In this document: positions 28,635-37,032 of the stretch, piece after piece
Layout: the number at the start of each line of letters is the position of its first letter
How positions within the stretch are numbered: position 1 is the first letter of the stretch
Assembly (NCBI GenBank): GCA_000306725.1
Contig: CP003083.1
Coordinates: forward strand, 62,001 to 126,000
Length of the DNA stretch: 64,000 nt
Source: Methanolobus psychrophilus R15
Lineage (GTDB): Archaea; Halobacteriota; Methanosarcinia; Methanosarcinales; Methanosarcinaceae
Reading direction: 5' to 3'
Program-made: the position numbers and the translations under genes
The notes under the pieces: generated by a model
The model's input: the letters and a program-made list of their open reading frames with translations, nothing else
Databases searched by the model: none
Told to the model about the DNA's origin: nothing

Positions 28635-29060
28635 CTATTTTTATGGTGCACTTCCCTGCAACCTATTTAGCCGTAAATGCTACAAATGATAATTTTCTGC
28701 CTTTTAGCATATTAGATAATGTTGTAGTATTATCTACTTTTAGACGCCTTAAGTATATATAATTGCTTAAATATAAGCCTTGAAAACAAGCCCCTCATCA
28801 TCACACTTTAAAGAAGATACAAAAAGGCACGTGCATCCCTCTGCAAAAAGGTGGTTGGTATTTGAGATTTTGCCAAAGACATGTTTTGGGTTGCATGTCA
28901 CCGCGCCATGTTGAAGAGATTAGTAAGGTATTATTTAAATTTATTTAAATGATTCTGTTTCTGGACCCAGTAACAACGAAGATATCTAATTAGCTCCCAA
29001 CTCCCCCATTCTATAGTGTTCAACGCAACTTACTACACGTATTAATGTTTATCTTATCTT
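28635..29060. other. Intergenic region left of the insertion elements
   Basis: About 425 bp with AT-rich promoter-like stretches (TATATA near 28755, TTTAAATTTATTTAAA near 28934) between the hybrid kinase and the IS630 relic. The part after about 28990 (CTCCCAACTCCCCCATTCTA) may be the left end of the IS630 element. No gene is recognised. The last stretch before 29061 has no strong ribosome binding site. Confidence 0.35.
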
Positions 29061-30008
29061 ATGGCGGGGAAAGAACAAATTCTGATTGACCGAAAGGTAA
29101 TTCTCGACGAGATTAACGATTTGATCACACACGAGAACAATTCAAGAGTGTTGAAAAGGCTCTATTTTGTTAAATTTAGATATTTAGGGGATTCTGTAGA
29201 AGAAGCTGCTACTAAAGTAGGAGTGACTAAGAAAACAGGATATTGCTGGCAAGAAAGTTGGAATAAAGGCGGCTATGCCGCCTTAATGCCAAATTTTGGC
29301 GGAGGTAGGAAATCCAAACTTACTGATGAACAAAAAAAGGAATTAAGAGCTTTGTTGGAAAATAAGGATTACTGGACTACAAGAGAAGTCTGGAAGTTAA
29401 TAAAGGAAAAATATGGCGTAGAATATTCAGAGAAACAAGTAGGAGTTATACTTCACAGTTTTAACATGTATCACTCAAAGCCATATCCCCTTGACTACAG
29501 AAGACCTAAAAACGCTGAAGAGATCTTAAAAAAAACTAACCGAAGCAATTCCAAAAAATATTGGTCAAGATGAGCAGTATATCATAGGTTTTCTGGATGA
29601 ATCTTCACCACAAACAAAAGCAAACACGCAAAGATTATGGTCATTTAAAAAACCGTTGATAATAAAAAATACGGATTACGTTAAAGCAAATGCATTTGCG
29701 TTTTATTCGATCAACGGGAACAGTATCATTGATTTTATGAAAAGCTCAAAAACAGAAGATGTGTGTGAATTCCTGGAAAAAATTGTAGAGCAAAACCCAG
29801 GGAAAAGAATAATTCTTGTTCTCGATAATGCAAGATCGCATCATGCAAAGAAAACGATAAGTAAAGCGAGAGATTTAAAAATAACACTTGTGTTCCTACC
29901 ACCTTATTCACCTGATCTAAATCCAGTAGAATTTGTCTGGAAAACAATCAAAAGAGAAGTGTCAGTCAAATTTGTCAGATCAAAAGAACATTTGAGGGAT
30001 AATTAGAC
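28991..30008 (+). mobile_element. IS630-family insertion sequence, damaged
   Basis: The element carries an IS630/Tc1-mariner transposase split by a frameshift and cut short at its right end. The right terminal inverted repeat is not found; a second insertion sequence abuts it at 30009. The left end is only approximate (after TAATTAG, 28987-28993). Confidence 0.6.
29061..30006 (+). pseudogene. IS630 transposase, frameshifted and truncated
   Basis: The first frame (29061-29573) encodes an N-terminal HTH segment (DSVEEAATKVGVTKKTGYCW) and a second winged-helix segment (YWTTREVWKLIKEKYGVEYS). After LKK at a run of eight A residues (29528-29535), the sequence continues one frame later with LTEAIPKNIGQDEQYIIGFL, then DESSP, LVLDNARSHHAKK and LPPYSPDLNPVEFVWKTIKR. 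Together these give the D, D and E of the catalytic triad. With seven A residues the frame would be restored. It stops at 30004-30006 right after RSKEHLRDN, shortening the usual tail. It is either a mutated relic or made by slippage at the A run. The first part starts at the AUG at 29061. Confidence 0.85.
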
Positions 30009-30018
30009 ATATCATCTT

Positions 30019-31128
30019 TCAATAAAACCTTCCAAATGAATTTCTCTTCGTAAGCCCATTTTGTACTTCTGTAAGTACAAGCAACTGATACGATACAAAA
30101 CTCAGTAGAGAGTAGAGTTTCCTACTCTCTGCTCTAACTCTTCTTATATCGAACTTGACCACATCCTTAATGTGTCCATGTTTTGGTTCACATTCTCCTC
30201 TTTTCTTGTACAGGCTATTGAATGATCCGTCTTTCATATTTTGATTCCGTAAGTACATTCCAACCTGTTCAGCCCTCTTATTTTCATATAGGAGTTTTAG
30301 TTTAGCTTCAATACTTGCATGTACATCCCCGCCTATTTTCCACATTTTGTTCACCCAGTGATCAATTCGGTCAATTTCACCCTCGTTGCTGATCACAGCA
30401 TTTTTAGGATAGGCAATAACTGGCCTTGCATGCAGATGATACCAGATATCTGCATGATTCGTAAATGCTTTGTAACCAGTGTCAGCTGAATAATAATCAA
30501 GATCAGCATTCATTTTTTTCAATGCTTCAATGTGTTTGATAAGTTCAGGGGAATCTCCTGCCTTGCCATTTGTATGTGTCATGAAAACAGGGTAAGTCCC
30601 TACCATCGTGATATGGGCTTTGTCCATCTTGCATTTGTAATGTGAATTGTAATCAGCATATTTATCGTATCTTGATGCTTCAAGCGGAGTTGAATCGATC
30701 TTAGCTTCTTTTATTTGAGCAAGTTTAAGGATCCTTTCACCAACTAACATCATTATTTCGTTTATTCCATCTTCACCCAATCGATATTTTACAAAGTGAT
30801 GTAAGGTCTTTTGCGAAGGGAGCTTTATAAAACCTTTTTCATCGTAAAAAGAGAGCAATATAGCCTCTTCTTCTGTTAAAGAAGAAACAGTCTTTTCATA
30901 AGATAATTTCCTGAAACACATTACAATGAAGAGTTTTATCATCGATGAGATATTATACTTAAAATGCCAACTTTTGTTGGCATACAAAGTACGCTCTACG
31001 TGCTTTGAAATATCTTCTATGCAGAGAAAGTGCAGGAATTGGCAAATTGAGTCGCTTTCTCTGTTCAGATAATTCTCGATAGAGTCCTCAAAGAGGACTC
31101 CTTTATACTCTATAGACTTTTTAGCCAT
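30019..31128 (-). CDS. DDE transposase of the IS5/IS1182 type
   Basis: A 369-residue transposase that looks intact. The catalytic Asp residues are in EAKIDSTPLEASRYDK and YYSADTGYKAF, and the Glu is in KRGECEPKHGHIKD, the typical R...EP..G.IK box of this superfamily. The N-terminal half is a DUF772-like helical domain (YNISSMIKLFIVMCFRKLSY). AUG at 31128 is two bases after the 3' arm of a strong hairpin (31131-31169), so translation is probably throttled. Exact IS family cannot be decided without a database. Base composition is AT-rich relative to neighbours, as expected for a mobile element. Confidence 0.85.
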   Translation of the reverse strand: MAKKSIEYKGVLFEDSIENYLNRESDSICQFLHFLCIEDISKHVERTLYANKSWHFKYNISSMIKLFIVMCFRKLSYEKTVSSLTEEEAILLSFYDEKGFIKLPSQKTLHHFVKYRLGEDGINEIMMLVGERILKLAQIKEAKIDSTPLEASRYDKYADYNSHYKCKMDKAHITMVGTYPVFMTHTNGKAGDSPELIKHIEALKKMNADLDYYSADTGYKAFTNHADIWYHLHARPVIAYPKNAVISNEGEIDRIDHWVNKMWKIGGDVHASIEAKLKLLYENKRAEQVGMYLRNQNMKDGSFNSLYKKRGECEPKHGHIKDVVKFDIRRVRAESRKLYSLLSFVSYQLLVLTEVQNGLTKRNSFGRFY

Positions 31129-31130
31129 GA

Positions 31131-31169
31131 GGCGGGCCAGATTTATGCTATTTATAGCTACCGCCCGCC
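31131..31169 (-). promoter_or_regulatory. RBS-occluding hairpin of the transposase mRNA
   Basis: On the transposase mRNA, GGCGGGC (31169-31163) can pair with GCCCGCC (31137-31131) in a seven-pair all-G:C stem with a 25-base loop. The 3' arm ends two bases before the AUG, so the start region would be buried. Only a transcript starting inside the element, in the loop, would escape. A second perfect hairpin (GAGTCCTC, AAA, GAGGACTC; 31082-31100) lies in the first codons of the gene. Confidence 0.6.
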
Positions 31170-31378
31170 CCCCAAAAAAAAAGGTTCTGAGGTTAGCGAA
31201 AAAAAAGGATAAGCTTTTATGCCGAAGTTCTAATTAGACGGCCTCACAACAGAAGCTCCATAAGAACATCCATACTGGAAATGGTTCAATCACTCTGATC
31301 ATGAATGTGTCATTAATTCAACATGTATTCTCTTAAGTACAAATTTTAATTAAAAGAGAATAATAACGGATGATACAT

Positions 31379-32107
31379 CTATAAACCCATGTCAAGCAGC
31401 AATTTAGCAATAATGCCCACCAGCACCGCGGCAGTAAAGCTCAGCAAAGTTCCTATCAATATATACTCACTCACTTTCCGGTCGGTGGTGAACCTGAATA
31501 TGGACTTTGCAGTGACAAGCAGACCTATTGCCTGATACTGATCAAGCAGGACAAAGGTCAGGAGCAGGAAACGTTCAAGGCGACCTATCCACAGACCGGC
31601 GTTCAACAGGCCCATGCCTTCGGCCCCGTCCTTATCACGATGCCAGGGTTCGGTGAATTTGCCGATGATAATTCCGCAGGGCCATATAACTATCACATAG
31701 GCTACAAGCAGTAGCCAGATTTCTGCTCCGGCGAACGGCAACAGAGGAATGGCTTTCAGGACAAATGCAGGCCCTGTTATTGCAACCCAGAGCGCAAGGA
31801 TAGTGAGCACATGGGCCATCTGGTCCAAGGCGAACCACTTGAGGTCGTCCTTCCGGGTCGATTTGAAACCATCGATCAATATGTGGGAAATCGTGTAGGC
31901 CGTGAACAGCCAGATATGGGTGAAGGCTCCCGAAAGAATATACGCAAGCAGACCCGCTAGCACTCCATGCATGTAAAGCCAACGGGAACGCCATTTATTC
32001 TCAAAGCGGTCATTCACCATAGATCTTGTCTGGAACACAAAATCGGCAAGCAGGTGTGCAAGAATAAGTTTTGCCAGCAGGGGTATGTTCAGGTAGTGCG
32101 CTTCCAT
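31379..32107 (-). CDS. DUF3307 membrane protein
   Basis: A 242-residue integral membrane protein. The N-terminal 130 residues match DUF3307: AKLILAHLLADFVFQTRSMV, WLYMHGVLAGLLAYIL, AYTISHILIDGFKSTR, FALDQMAHVLTILAL, with conserved His and Asp residues inside the membrane helices (HLLADF, HILID, DQMAH). Four or five more helices follow. Such His/Asp sites suggest a metal-dependent or proton-linked activity, but no function is known. The SatD-type gene lies 10 bp upstream in the same direction; the two families are often neighbours in bacteria and archaea. Confidence 0.85.
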   Translation of the reverse strand: MEAHYLNIPLLAKLILAHLLADFVFQTRSMVNDRFENKWRSRWLYMHGVLAGLLAYILSGAFTHIWLFTAYTISHILIDGFKSTRKDDLKWFALDQMAHVLTILALWVAITGPAFVLKAIPLLPFAGAEIWLLLVAYVIVIWPCGIIIGKFTEPWHRDKDGAEGMGLLNAGLWIGRLERFLLLTFVLLDQYQAIGLLVTAKSIFRFTTDRKVSEYILIGTLLSFTAAVLVGIIAKLLLDMGL

Positions 32108-32117
32108 TGCCTATCAC

Positions 32118-32810
32118 TTATAGCCGATCACTTTTTAGAAATATACCCGGGTATTTAAATAAGCTTTCATAGTTGTCAATGAACTTTTTCAGAGCATCAA
32201 AACCTGCAGCTTTCAGGCTCTGAGAAACTGTGGACTGGGATTTTCCGTGCTGCAAAGCTATCTCTTCCTGAGTTAAGCCTGAAAGCTTTTCCATTATCAA
32301 TTCTTTCTGGATATCCGTCCACCTGCCGGCTATGAGATCAAAAAAAGCGCACTGGGTTTCCAACATTGAATTAATCACCGGATCAGGAGTAGTAATCAGC
32401 AGGCTCTGGTCTTTTTGTTTCATGCTGTCAAGCATTTTCCCTGAAAGCCTGAAAGCGACCCCATCAGCCTCACCCACGTTACCGGAAGCCGGAATATAGT
32501 CGATCGTTCCGATACCGATGGATACCCTTGCAGGAGAGCCCTTTTCCTTATTGTAGGGGCTTAGCATCAGGGACAGTAATATAGATGCGTGCAGGGCGCG
32601 CTCCGGTAGGGCAATCACTACCTGAAAACTGTCCCCACGGAATATCTCAAAGGGCAGAAGAACAGCATCCTTGAGTTTCAACTTTTTTTCTATGGACCTG
32701 AAGGAATCACGCAAACTGTAGAGCACTGACTGCCTGTCCGTGTACTCAAGTTCTGAGGATCTTACAAGATCTCCTGTTATGACTGCACATAGGATTTTTT
32801 TGCCGCTCAT
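32118..32810 (-). CDS. SatD family protein with C-terminal HTH
   Basis: The N-terminal part (CAVITGDLVRSSEL, LLPFEIFRGDSFQVVI, RVSIGIGTIDY, GVAFRLSGKML) is the SatD pattern and looks related to nucleotide-cyclase-type folds. The C-terminal 60 residues form a sigma-70 region-4-like HTH (LSGLTQEEIALQHGKSQSTV). It may sense a nucleotide and control transcription, most likely of itself and the DUF3307 gene 10 bp downstream. That role is inference. I start at the AUG at 32810; a GUG lies three codons upstream (32819). In streptococci satD belongs to an operon linked to membrane secretion stress. Confidence 0.82.
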   Translation of the reverse strand: MSGKKILCAVITGDLVRSSELEYTDRQSVLYSLRDSFRSIEKKLKLKDAVLLPFEIFRGDSFQVVIALPERALHASILLSLMLSPYNKEKGSPARVSIGIGTIDYIPASGNVGEADGVAFRLSGKMLDSMKQKDQSLLITTPDPVINSMLETQCAFFDLIAGRWTDIQKELIMEKLSGLTQEEIALQHGKSQSTVSQSLKAAGFDALKKFIDNYESLFKYPGIFLKSDRL

Positions 32811-32895
32811 CGTCTGCACTTTTATTAGTTTAAGAGCTTATATTAACTGATTATCGACTAAATCAATAATATTATCCTATTATAATTTATGGAAC

Positions 32896-33672
32896 TTATA
32901 CTTTACTGTCTATAAGTTTATCATCGAGTGAATTACAAACTGGGATTTGTGCACAGAAATGAATACTCCCGTCCTCATAGGTAAATAAAACAGGAAATAC
33001 CCTGACACCAGATTCAATGGCCCTGTGGAACACCTGTGAAAATGTCGGATCGATCCTTTCATTAGCTGTGAAACACTCAGCCTCAGGTCTGAAAATAAGA
33101 ATGAGCATTGCTGCGTCATAGCCTTCGGCCTTTGCTTTTATTAGTTCTTCAACGTGGCGCCTCCCGCGCGTAGTAGGTGAATCCGGGAAAGAAGCTATTC
33201 GGTCTTGTACCAGTGTGCAGCCCTTGACCTCCACCCATATGTCCTTCCCGTCCTTCCGGAGAAGATAATCAAGCCTGCTGTCACCGTATTTCTGTTCAGG
33301 GAGGATGCTGTCACAAGTGCTTAGAAAGTCCACAATCCCGTTCTCGATAACCCACCGGGATATCTCTCCGTGAAAAGAGGAGTTGATGAGTATCCAGTCA
33401 TCCGAGACCTTGCCTGCTATCATATCCCATCCGGTCTTTCTCTTCAGGCTGTCCGCTTTTCTTAAAAGGACCCTGTTCCCCGGAAAGAGTATATCCGTGA
33501 GCCTTCCAGGGTCGTGTACATGAACCTGCACATGCTCTTTGATTCCATTGTTCTCTATCTCAACAATGGCAAGGAACCTGTTCGGCCTTGCTATGAGCAT
33601 GCCTTCGGCATCGGTACGAACACGAAGCACTTCGATCAGGTTTTTGTGGGAGGGAATTGTTTTACCTGTCAT
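32896..33672 (-). CDS. sfsA: SfsA family DNA/RNA-binding nuclease-like protein
   Basis: A 258-residue SfsA protein. The N-terminal OB-type domain has RPNRFLAIVEIEN, HVHDPGRLTDILFPGNRVLLRKA, and the C-terminal domain is a PD-(D/E)XK-type fold with DSRLDYLLRKDGKDIWVEVKGCTL and FPDSPTTRGRRHVEEL, where D, E and K line up as a nuclease site. The family is named for sugar fermentation stimulation in E. coli; its true activity is unsettled, but sequence suggests nucleic-acid binding and cutting. The AUG at 33672 has AAGGAAGTG upstream; the GUG at 33678 is less likely. It is 24 bp after the unknown membrane-anchored gene and likely co-transcribed with it. Confidence 0.92.
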   Translation of the reverse strand: MTGKTIPSHKNLIEVLRVRTDAEGMLIARPNRFLAIVEIENNGIKEHVQVHVHDPGRLTDILFPGNRVLLRKADSLKRKTGWDMIAGKVSDDWILINSSFHGEISRWVIENGIVDFLSTCDSILPEQKYGDSRLDYLLRKDGKDIWVEVKGCTLVQDRIASFPDSPTTRGRRHVEELIKAKAEGYDAAMLILIFRPEAECFTANERIDPTFSQVFHRAIESGVRVFPVLFTYEDGSIHFCAQIPVCNSLDDKLIDSKV

Positions 33673-33696
33673 GAACACTTCCTTAGATCACAAAAC

Positions 33697-34305
33697 TCAT
33701 ATGTCGGTCCTGATCTGGGAGTCGAGAGCTTGAGCCACAGAGCGGGCCACCTCATCAGCAAGGTGATTATGATAGGACCGGTAAGTGAAAAGTCCTTTTG
33801 TCTCATCATGGAAGCAAATGTTTCCCTGCACAAGCAACTGGTAACCATCTGTGCCATTTGATGAAAAGACCACTGTTCTTCTTTCATCCAAGCCTTCAAC
33901 GTCAAGATACTGTGTCTTGCCAGATGAAGAATACCCAAATATTACATCGATATCTGAACTGGAGTATACCGGAGTATACAAAATCCTTGTATCAAGGACG
34001 TTAACGAACGCGAACTGTGAGCCGTAATCGTCTTTGAGTTCATCTGTGAATGTCACTGAATAACCGAGATTTTCAAAGGCTTTGACCAGTTCTTTTTCCA
34101 TCCTTACCTCCATACCCTCTTCCGGAGGAAGATAAAGGATAATATCACCAGATGAAATGCTGGTAGCATTACCACTTGAATAGGCGCTAATGGCAGAATC
34201 AGAGCTATTCTCATTTTTGTATGCCCCGATATCCAGAAATGTAACGGTGAACGCAATTAATAAAATCAGCGAAAATAGTATCAGCGTTTTTCTATCATGA
34301 TCCAA
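33697..34305 (-). CDS. Membrane-anchored protein of unknown function
   Basis: A 202-residue protein with an N-terminal hydrophobic anchor (KTLILFSLILLIAFTVTFLD) and an extracytoplasmic Ser/Asn-rich linker. A mixed alpha/beta domain follows: GDIILYLPPEEGMEVRMEKEL, NLGYSVTFTDELK, FVNVLDTRILYTPVYSSSDI and YQLLVQGNICFHDETK. Two segments resemble alternating strand-helix units, but I see no catalytic motif. The gene precedes sfsA on the same strand by 24 bp. I do not recognise the family. Confidence 0.65.
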   Translation of the reverse strand: MDHDRKTLILFSLILLIAFTVTFLDIGAYKNENSSDSAISAYSSGNATSISSGDIILYLPPEEGMEVRMEKELVKAFENLGYSVTFTDELKDDYGSQFAFVNVLDTRILYTPVYSSSDIDVIFGYSSSGKTQYLDVEGLDERRTVVFSSNGTDGYQLLVQGNICFHDETKGLFTYRSYHNHLADEVARSVAQALDSQIRTDI

Positions 34306-34434
34306 GGTGCAAGCTCCGGATAACTAATAAGTTGGCTTACCTGATATAAGTATTATTGTTCTTACAATGTTTCTTACAGTATTTTGATTATCCCTGTCAA
34401 AATCTATTTAAAGTAGATAGGACAACATTTGAGA

Positions 34435-35547
34435 ATGAACGATCGATCACTACCTGCAACATTACCTGAAACTGCCGGATCAAATAAAAGGATAGATATC
34501 CCCGGTTGGGACGAGGGATTCGAAGCAGCGGTTTCCATTTACAAAGGTCCTTATGTTGCCGGAAGGATCACATCAAGGCACAAGACTCTTTGTGATGTTC
34601 TTATTGCAGGAGCTGCAGTGATAAGTGCAGGCATCTCCGGGGCACTTATTAAGGCTGGTAAGCAGCCGGTGGTAGGGGACTTTGTTGTCCTGCTGGAGCA
34701 GCCGGAAATGAGTTCACATACAGTTGTCAACATCCTGCCAAGAAGGACCTGTCTTTCAAGGGGAGCTGCAGGCGACGGCGGTGAAGAGCAGATAATTGCT
34801 GCAAATATTGATACCATCTTCATTGTGACAGCAGTGGGAAAAGATCTTAACGTACGAAGGCTCGAACGTTACCTGACAGTTGTCTATTCATCCGGAGCAA
34901 AACCTGTGATAATACTGAACAAGACAGATCTTACTGAAGAACCGGGTCAGGCTATCGAAACCATAAGGGCTGTTGCCGGTAAGGTCCCGGTCATTGCCGT
35001 CAGCGCTCTTTCAAAAAATGGTATTGAAGAGCTTGAGCCATATATTAGTCCTGACGAGACCGTGGCTCTGATAGGTTCGTCTGGTGTAGGCAAATCCACT
35101 CTTATTAATGCTCTTTTTGACAGGTCTGTCCAGAAGACCATGGATGTCCGGGGAGATGACGACAAAGGACGGCACACGACCACAGTAAGGCAGATGTTCC
35201 TTCTTCCAAACGGTGGGATCGTCATTGATAATCCCGGCATCAGGGAGATACAGCTGGGAGAGAGCTATGAAGGGCTTGAAAAAGCGTTCTCTGACATCAC
35301 AGAGATAGCGCCGAAATGTCATTTCAAGGACTGCACACATAACCTGGAGCCGGGATGCGCTGTTCAGCAGGCAGTAAAGGACGGGACCATTACCAGAGAA
35401 AGACTTGAAAATTATCGTAAACTGAATGCGGAGATGACATTCCAGTCCAAGAAGAATGAAATCGGACTCAAACGGCTTGAAAAGGAAAAATACAAAGGAA
35501 TGCAGGTCAGCCCCAAGAAACTCAGGGAATACAAGGAAAGACGCTAG
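34435..35547 (+). CDS. rsgA: Ribosome small-subunit GTPase RsgA (YjeQ)
   Basis: A circularly permuted GTPase that helps mature the small ribosomal subunit in bacteria. The order of motifs shows the permutation: G4 NKTDL (about 161) comes before G1 [12 protein letters not shown] (about 218) and G3 DNPGIRE (about 264). A zinc-finger segment follows, [14 protein letters not shown], and a basic helical tail ([10 protein letters not shown]). The N-terminal OB fold (about 40-105) precedes the GTPase domain. It is 370 residues, in range for RsgA. AUG 34435 is preferred over the UUG at 34429. The presence in an archaeon is noteworthy, since RsgA is mainly bacterial. Confidence 0.92.
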   Translation: MNDRSLPATLPETAGSNKRIDIPGWDEGFEAAVSIYKGPYVAGRITSRHKTLCDVLIAGAAVISAGISGALIKAGKQPVVGDFVVLLEQPEMSSHTVVNILPRRTCLSRGAAGDGGEEQIIAANIDTIFIVTAVGKDLNVRRLERYLTVVYSSGAKPVIILNKTDLTEEPGQAIETIRAVAGKVPVIAVSALSKNGIEELEPYISPDETVALIGSSGVGKSTLINALFDRSVQKTMDVRGDDDKGRHTTTVRQMFLLPNGGIVIDNPGIREIQLGESYEGLEKAFSDITEIAPKCHFKDCTHNLEPGCAVQQAVKDGTITRERLENYRKLNAEMTFQSKKNEIGLKRLEKEKYKGMQVSPKKLREYKERR

Positions 35548-35993
35548 CTAAATATGATGGCTAATCCACAATAGATCATTTCAAATCACATAGTCCAATC
35601 TGGTTTTAACAAATGATCAATTAGGAGTAACGCTTTTTAAACAATTAGACTATTATTCTTCCCATAATATTGAGGATTTCTACAGCCAACAGTTTAGATG
35701 AAAATAGAATAGTGGGCATCGTGCTAGGAACGATGCCCGAGGGTAGTTCCACCGAAACGAACAAAATATTAAAGGGATTAGTTCAATATAAATTTATTCT
35801 ATATTATTTATGAGTATATCGTAAAATCAGAGAAAATATATAGATACACATATTTATACATTCCACATAATCAGGACAACAGAATTGCATCCATGACCCC
35901 AGATGATGAGAAGAGATTTGCATATCCAACTTATAAAACTACCATTAAATATGGCATCACTATCATAGAAATAGAAGGAAAAAGTGAGTATTA
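35548..35993. other. Intergenic region with a strong inverted repeat
   Basis: About 445 bp between rsgA and tRNA-Ser. The inverted repeat GGGCATCG (35714-35721) and CGATGCCC (35731-35738) forms an 8-bp stem, flanked by GTGG (35712-35715) and CCAC (35749-35752). The same place also reads as a short ORF (frame with IVGIVLGTMPEGSSTETNKI) that starts only with UUG. It may be a small RNA, a regulatory site or a gene scrap. The remainder is AT-rich. Confidence 0.4.
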
Positions 35994-36079
35994 CGCTGAG
36001 GAGGAGGTTCGAACTCCCGCAGCGCGTGAGCACTACCGGTTTTCAAGACCGGCGCCGTGGACCACTTGGCTACCTCAGC
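35994..36079 (-). tRNA. tRNA-Ser (anticodon TGA)
   Basis: An 86-base class II tRNA. The acceptor arms GCTGAGG and CCTCAGC (36079-36073 with 36001-35995) pair fully with discriminator G. The anticodon stem CCGGT/ACCGG holds loop CTTGAAA, giving anticodon TGA. The T arm is GGGAG-TTCGAAC-CTCCT. A long variable arm (about 35 percent of the molecule between anticodon and T stems is extended, AGTGCTCACGCGCTGC) is typical of serine tRNA. CCA is not encoded. An archaeal box A lies upstream. Confidence 0.95.
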
Positions 36080-36110
36080 ATGTTGAATGGTTCCTAAATA
36101 GCAGATTCAG

Positions 36111-36116
36111 ATATAA
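36111..36116 (-). promoter_or_regulatory. Box A (TATA) of tRNA-Ser
   Basis: TTATAT on the minus strand (ATATAA as written) ends 31 bases before the tRNA 5' end, the spacing expected if transcription starts a few bases before the tRNA. Confidence 0.6.
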
Positions 36117-36177
36117 GGCTTTTGATACAAAACGTTGTGGGTTGGTTATTGGGTAAAGAATGAAGGGAGAGGGAGGG

Positions 36178-36936
36178 TTATTCCTCGCTCTCGGTAGCTT
36201 CTGCTTCTGAGCTTTCCTCGGCAGGCACTTCTACTATGTCCTCTGCGTCCATCTCTGGAGGCACGTAGGGGTGTTTCTCTACGTACTCGAGGTTGGGGAT
36301 GCCGAGCCTGTCGATAAGTTCGTTGGCTATGTTAACCTTAGTTACGAGCCATCTTTGGTTGAAGCTGAGCTCGATAGGGGTGACGATACGGATAAGATTG
36401 TCGGTGATCTCGGCCTCGATGTCGTTAAAGCCGGTGTAGAGAGCGATAAGACCTTTTACCTTTGTAAGGGGGTCCTCGATTTTCTCTTCGATAGTATAAT
36501 CGTACTCGACTTCCTTGCCGGCAAGGGCGTGGTTGAAGTCTACACGGACCCTGCGGCCGATGATCTGAGCAATGACACCGCGCTTGCCGTTAACTTCAAC
36601 GGGCATGCCGGGGTATGGGTTCTTGCCTTTGAACTGATCCGCAAGCTTGGTCACAGACAGGGTTTCCACAAGAGCCGGGTTGTGCCTGCCGAAAGCCTTC
36701 TCCGGGGGTACGGTCAGTGTGCCGGTGTATCCGGGTTCCTTACCGACGAAATCCTCATCAAGTCCCCTGATGGTCTGGCCTGAGCCGACAACGATAATGT
36801 CCCCGCCGTAAACGCCGCGAGGGTTAAAGATACCATTATCCTTTGCAAGCTGCTCATCGGTTGTGTCAAAAACCATGCCTTCGCTGAACTTTCCTGTATA
36901 CTTAAGTTTTATGAAATCGCCTTTCTCAATTGCCAA
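36178..36936 (-). CDS. FKBP-type peptidyl-prolyl isomerase (long archaeal type)
   Basis: A cytosolic prolyl isomerase and chaperone of the FKBP26/SlyD-like type. IEKGDFIKLKYTGKFSEGMV and FDTTDEQ begin the FKBP domain, GQTIRGLDEDFVGKEPGYTG is its active-site flap, and an IF (insert-in-flap) chaperone domain follows with VEVNGKRGVIAQIIGRRVRV and VDFNHALAGKEVEYDYTI. A C-terminal extension of about 100 residues is typical of the long archaeal form and ends in a very acidic tail. No AUG is available: the UUG at 36936 (TTGGCAATTGAG) has TGATC a few bases upstream, fitting the 16S tail, so UUG is the likely start. A UUG at 36945 is also possible. Confidence 0.9.
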   Translation of the reverse strand: MAIEKGDFIKLKYTGKFSEGMVFDTTDEQLAKDNGIFNPRGVYGGDIIVVGSGQTIRGLDEDFVGKEPGYTGTLTVPPEKAFGRHNPALVETLSVTKLADQFKGKNPYPGMPVEVNGKRGVIAQIIGRRVRVDFNHALAGKEVEYDYTIEEKIEDPLTKVKGLIALYTGFNDIEAEITDNLIRIVTPIELSFNQRWLVTKVNIANELIDRLGIPNLEYVEKHPYVPPEMDAEDIVEVPAEESSEAEATESEE

Positions 36937-37032
36937 ATTGATCAACTCAGTTAATTGGTTAATACTCTATGAATAGAATTACTTGCACGCTATACTCATA
37001 TTTCTTTAAGAACCTTTTGGCAGTCAGCGCGT

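Larger units (their letters stand above)
30009..31230 (-). mobile_element. Insertion sequence with IS5/IS1182-like transposase
   Basis: A second element abuts the IS630 relic. The nine bases TAATTAGAC occur at 30000-30008 and 31231-31239 and may be a target-site duplication, although TAATTAG also precedes the IS630 element. The ends share an imperfect inverted similarity (ATAAAACCTT on the left; ATAAAAGCTT read inward from the right). So the borders are probable rather than proven. Confidence 0.55.

Noticed and set aside
35893-36156. 87-codon ORF over the tRNA-Ser gene
   Set aside because: It overlaps a fully folded tRNA on the other strand; the peptide is a by-product of the tRNA sequence.
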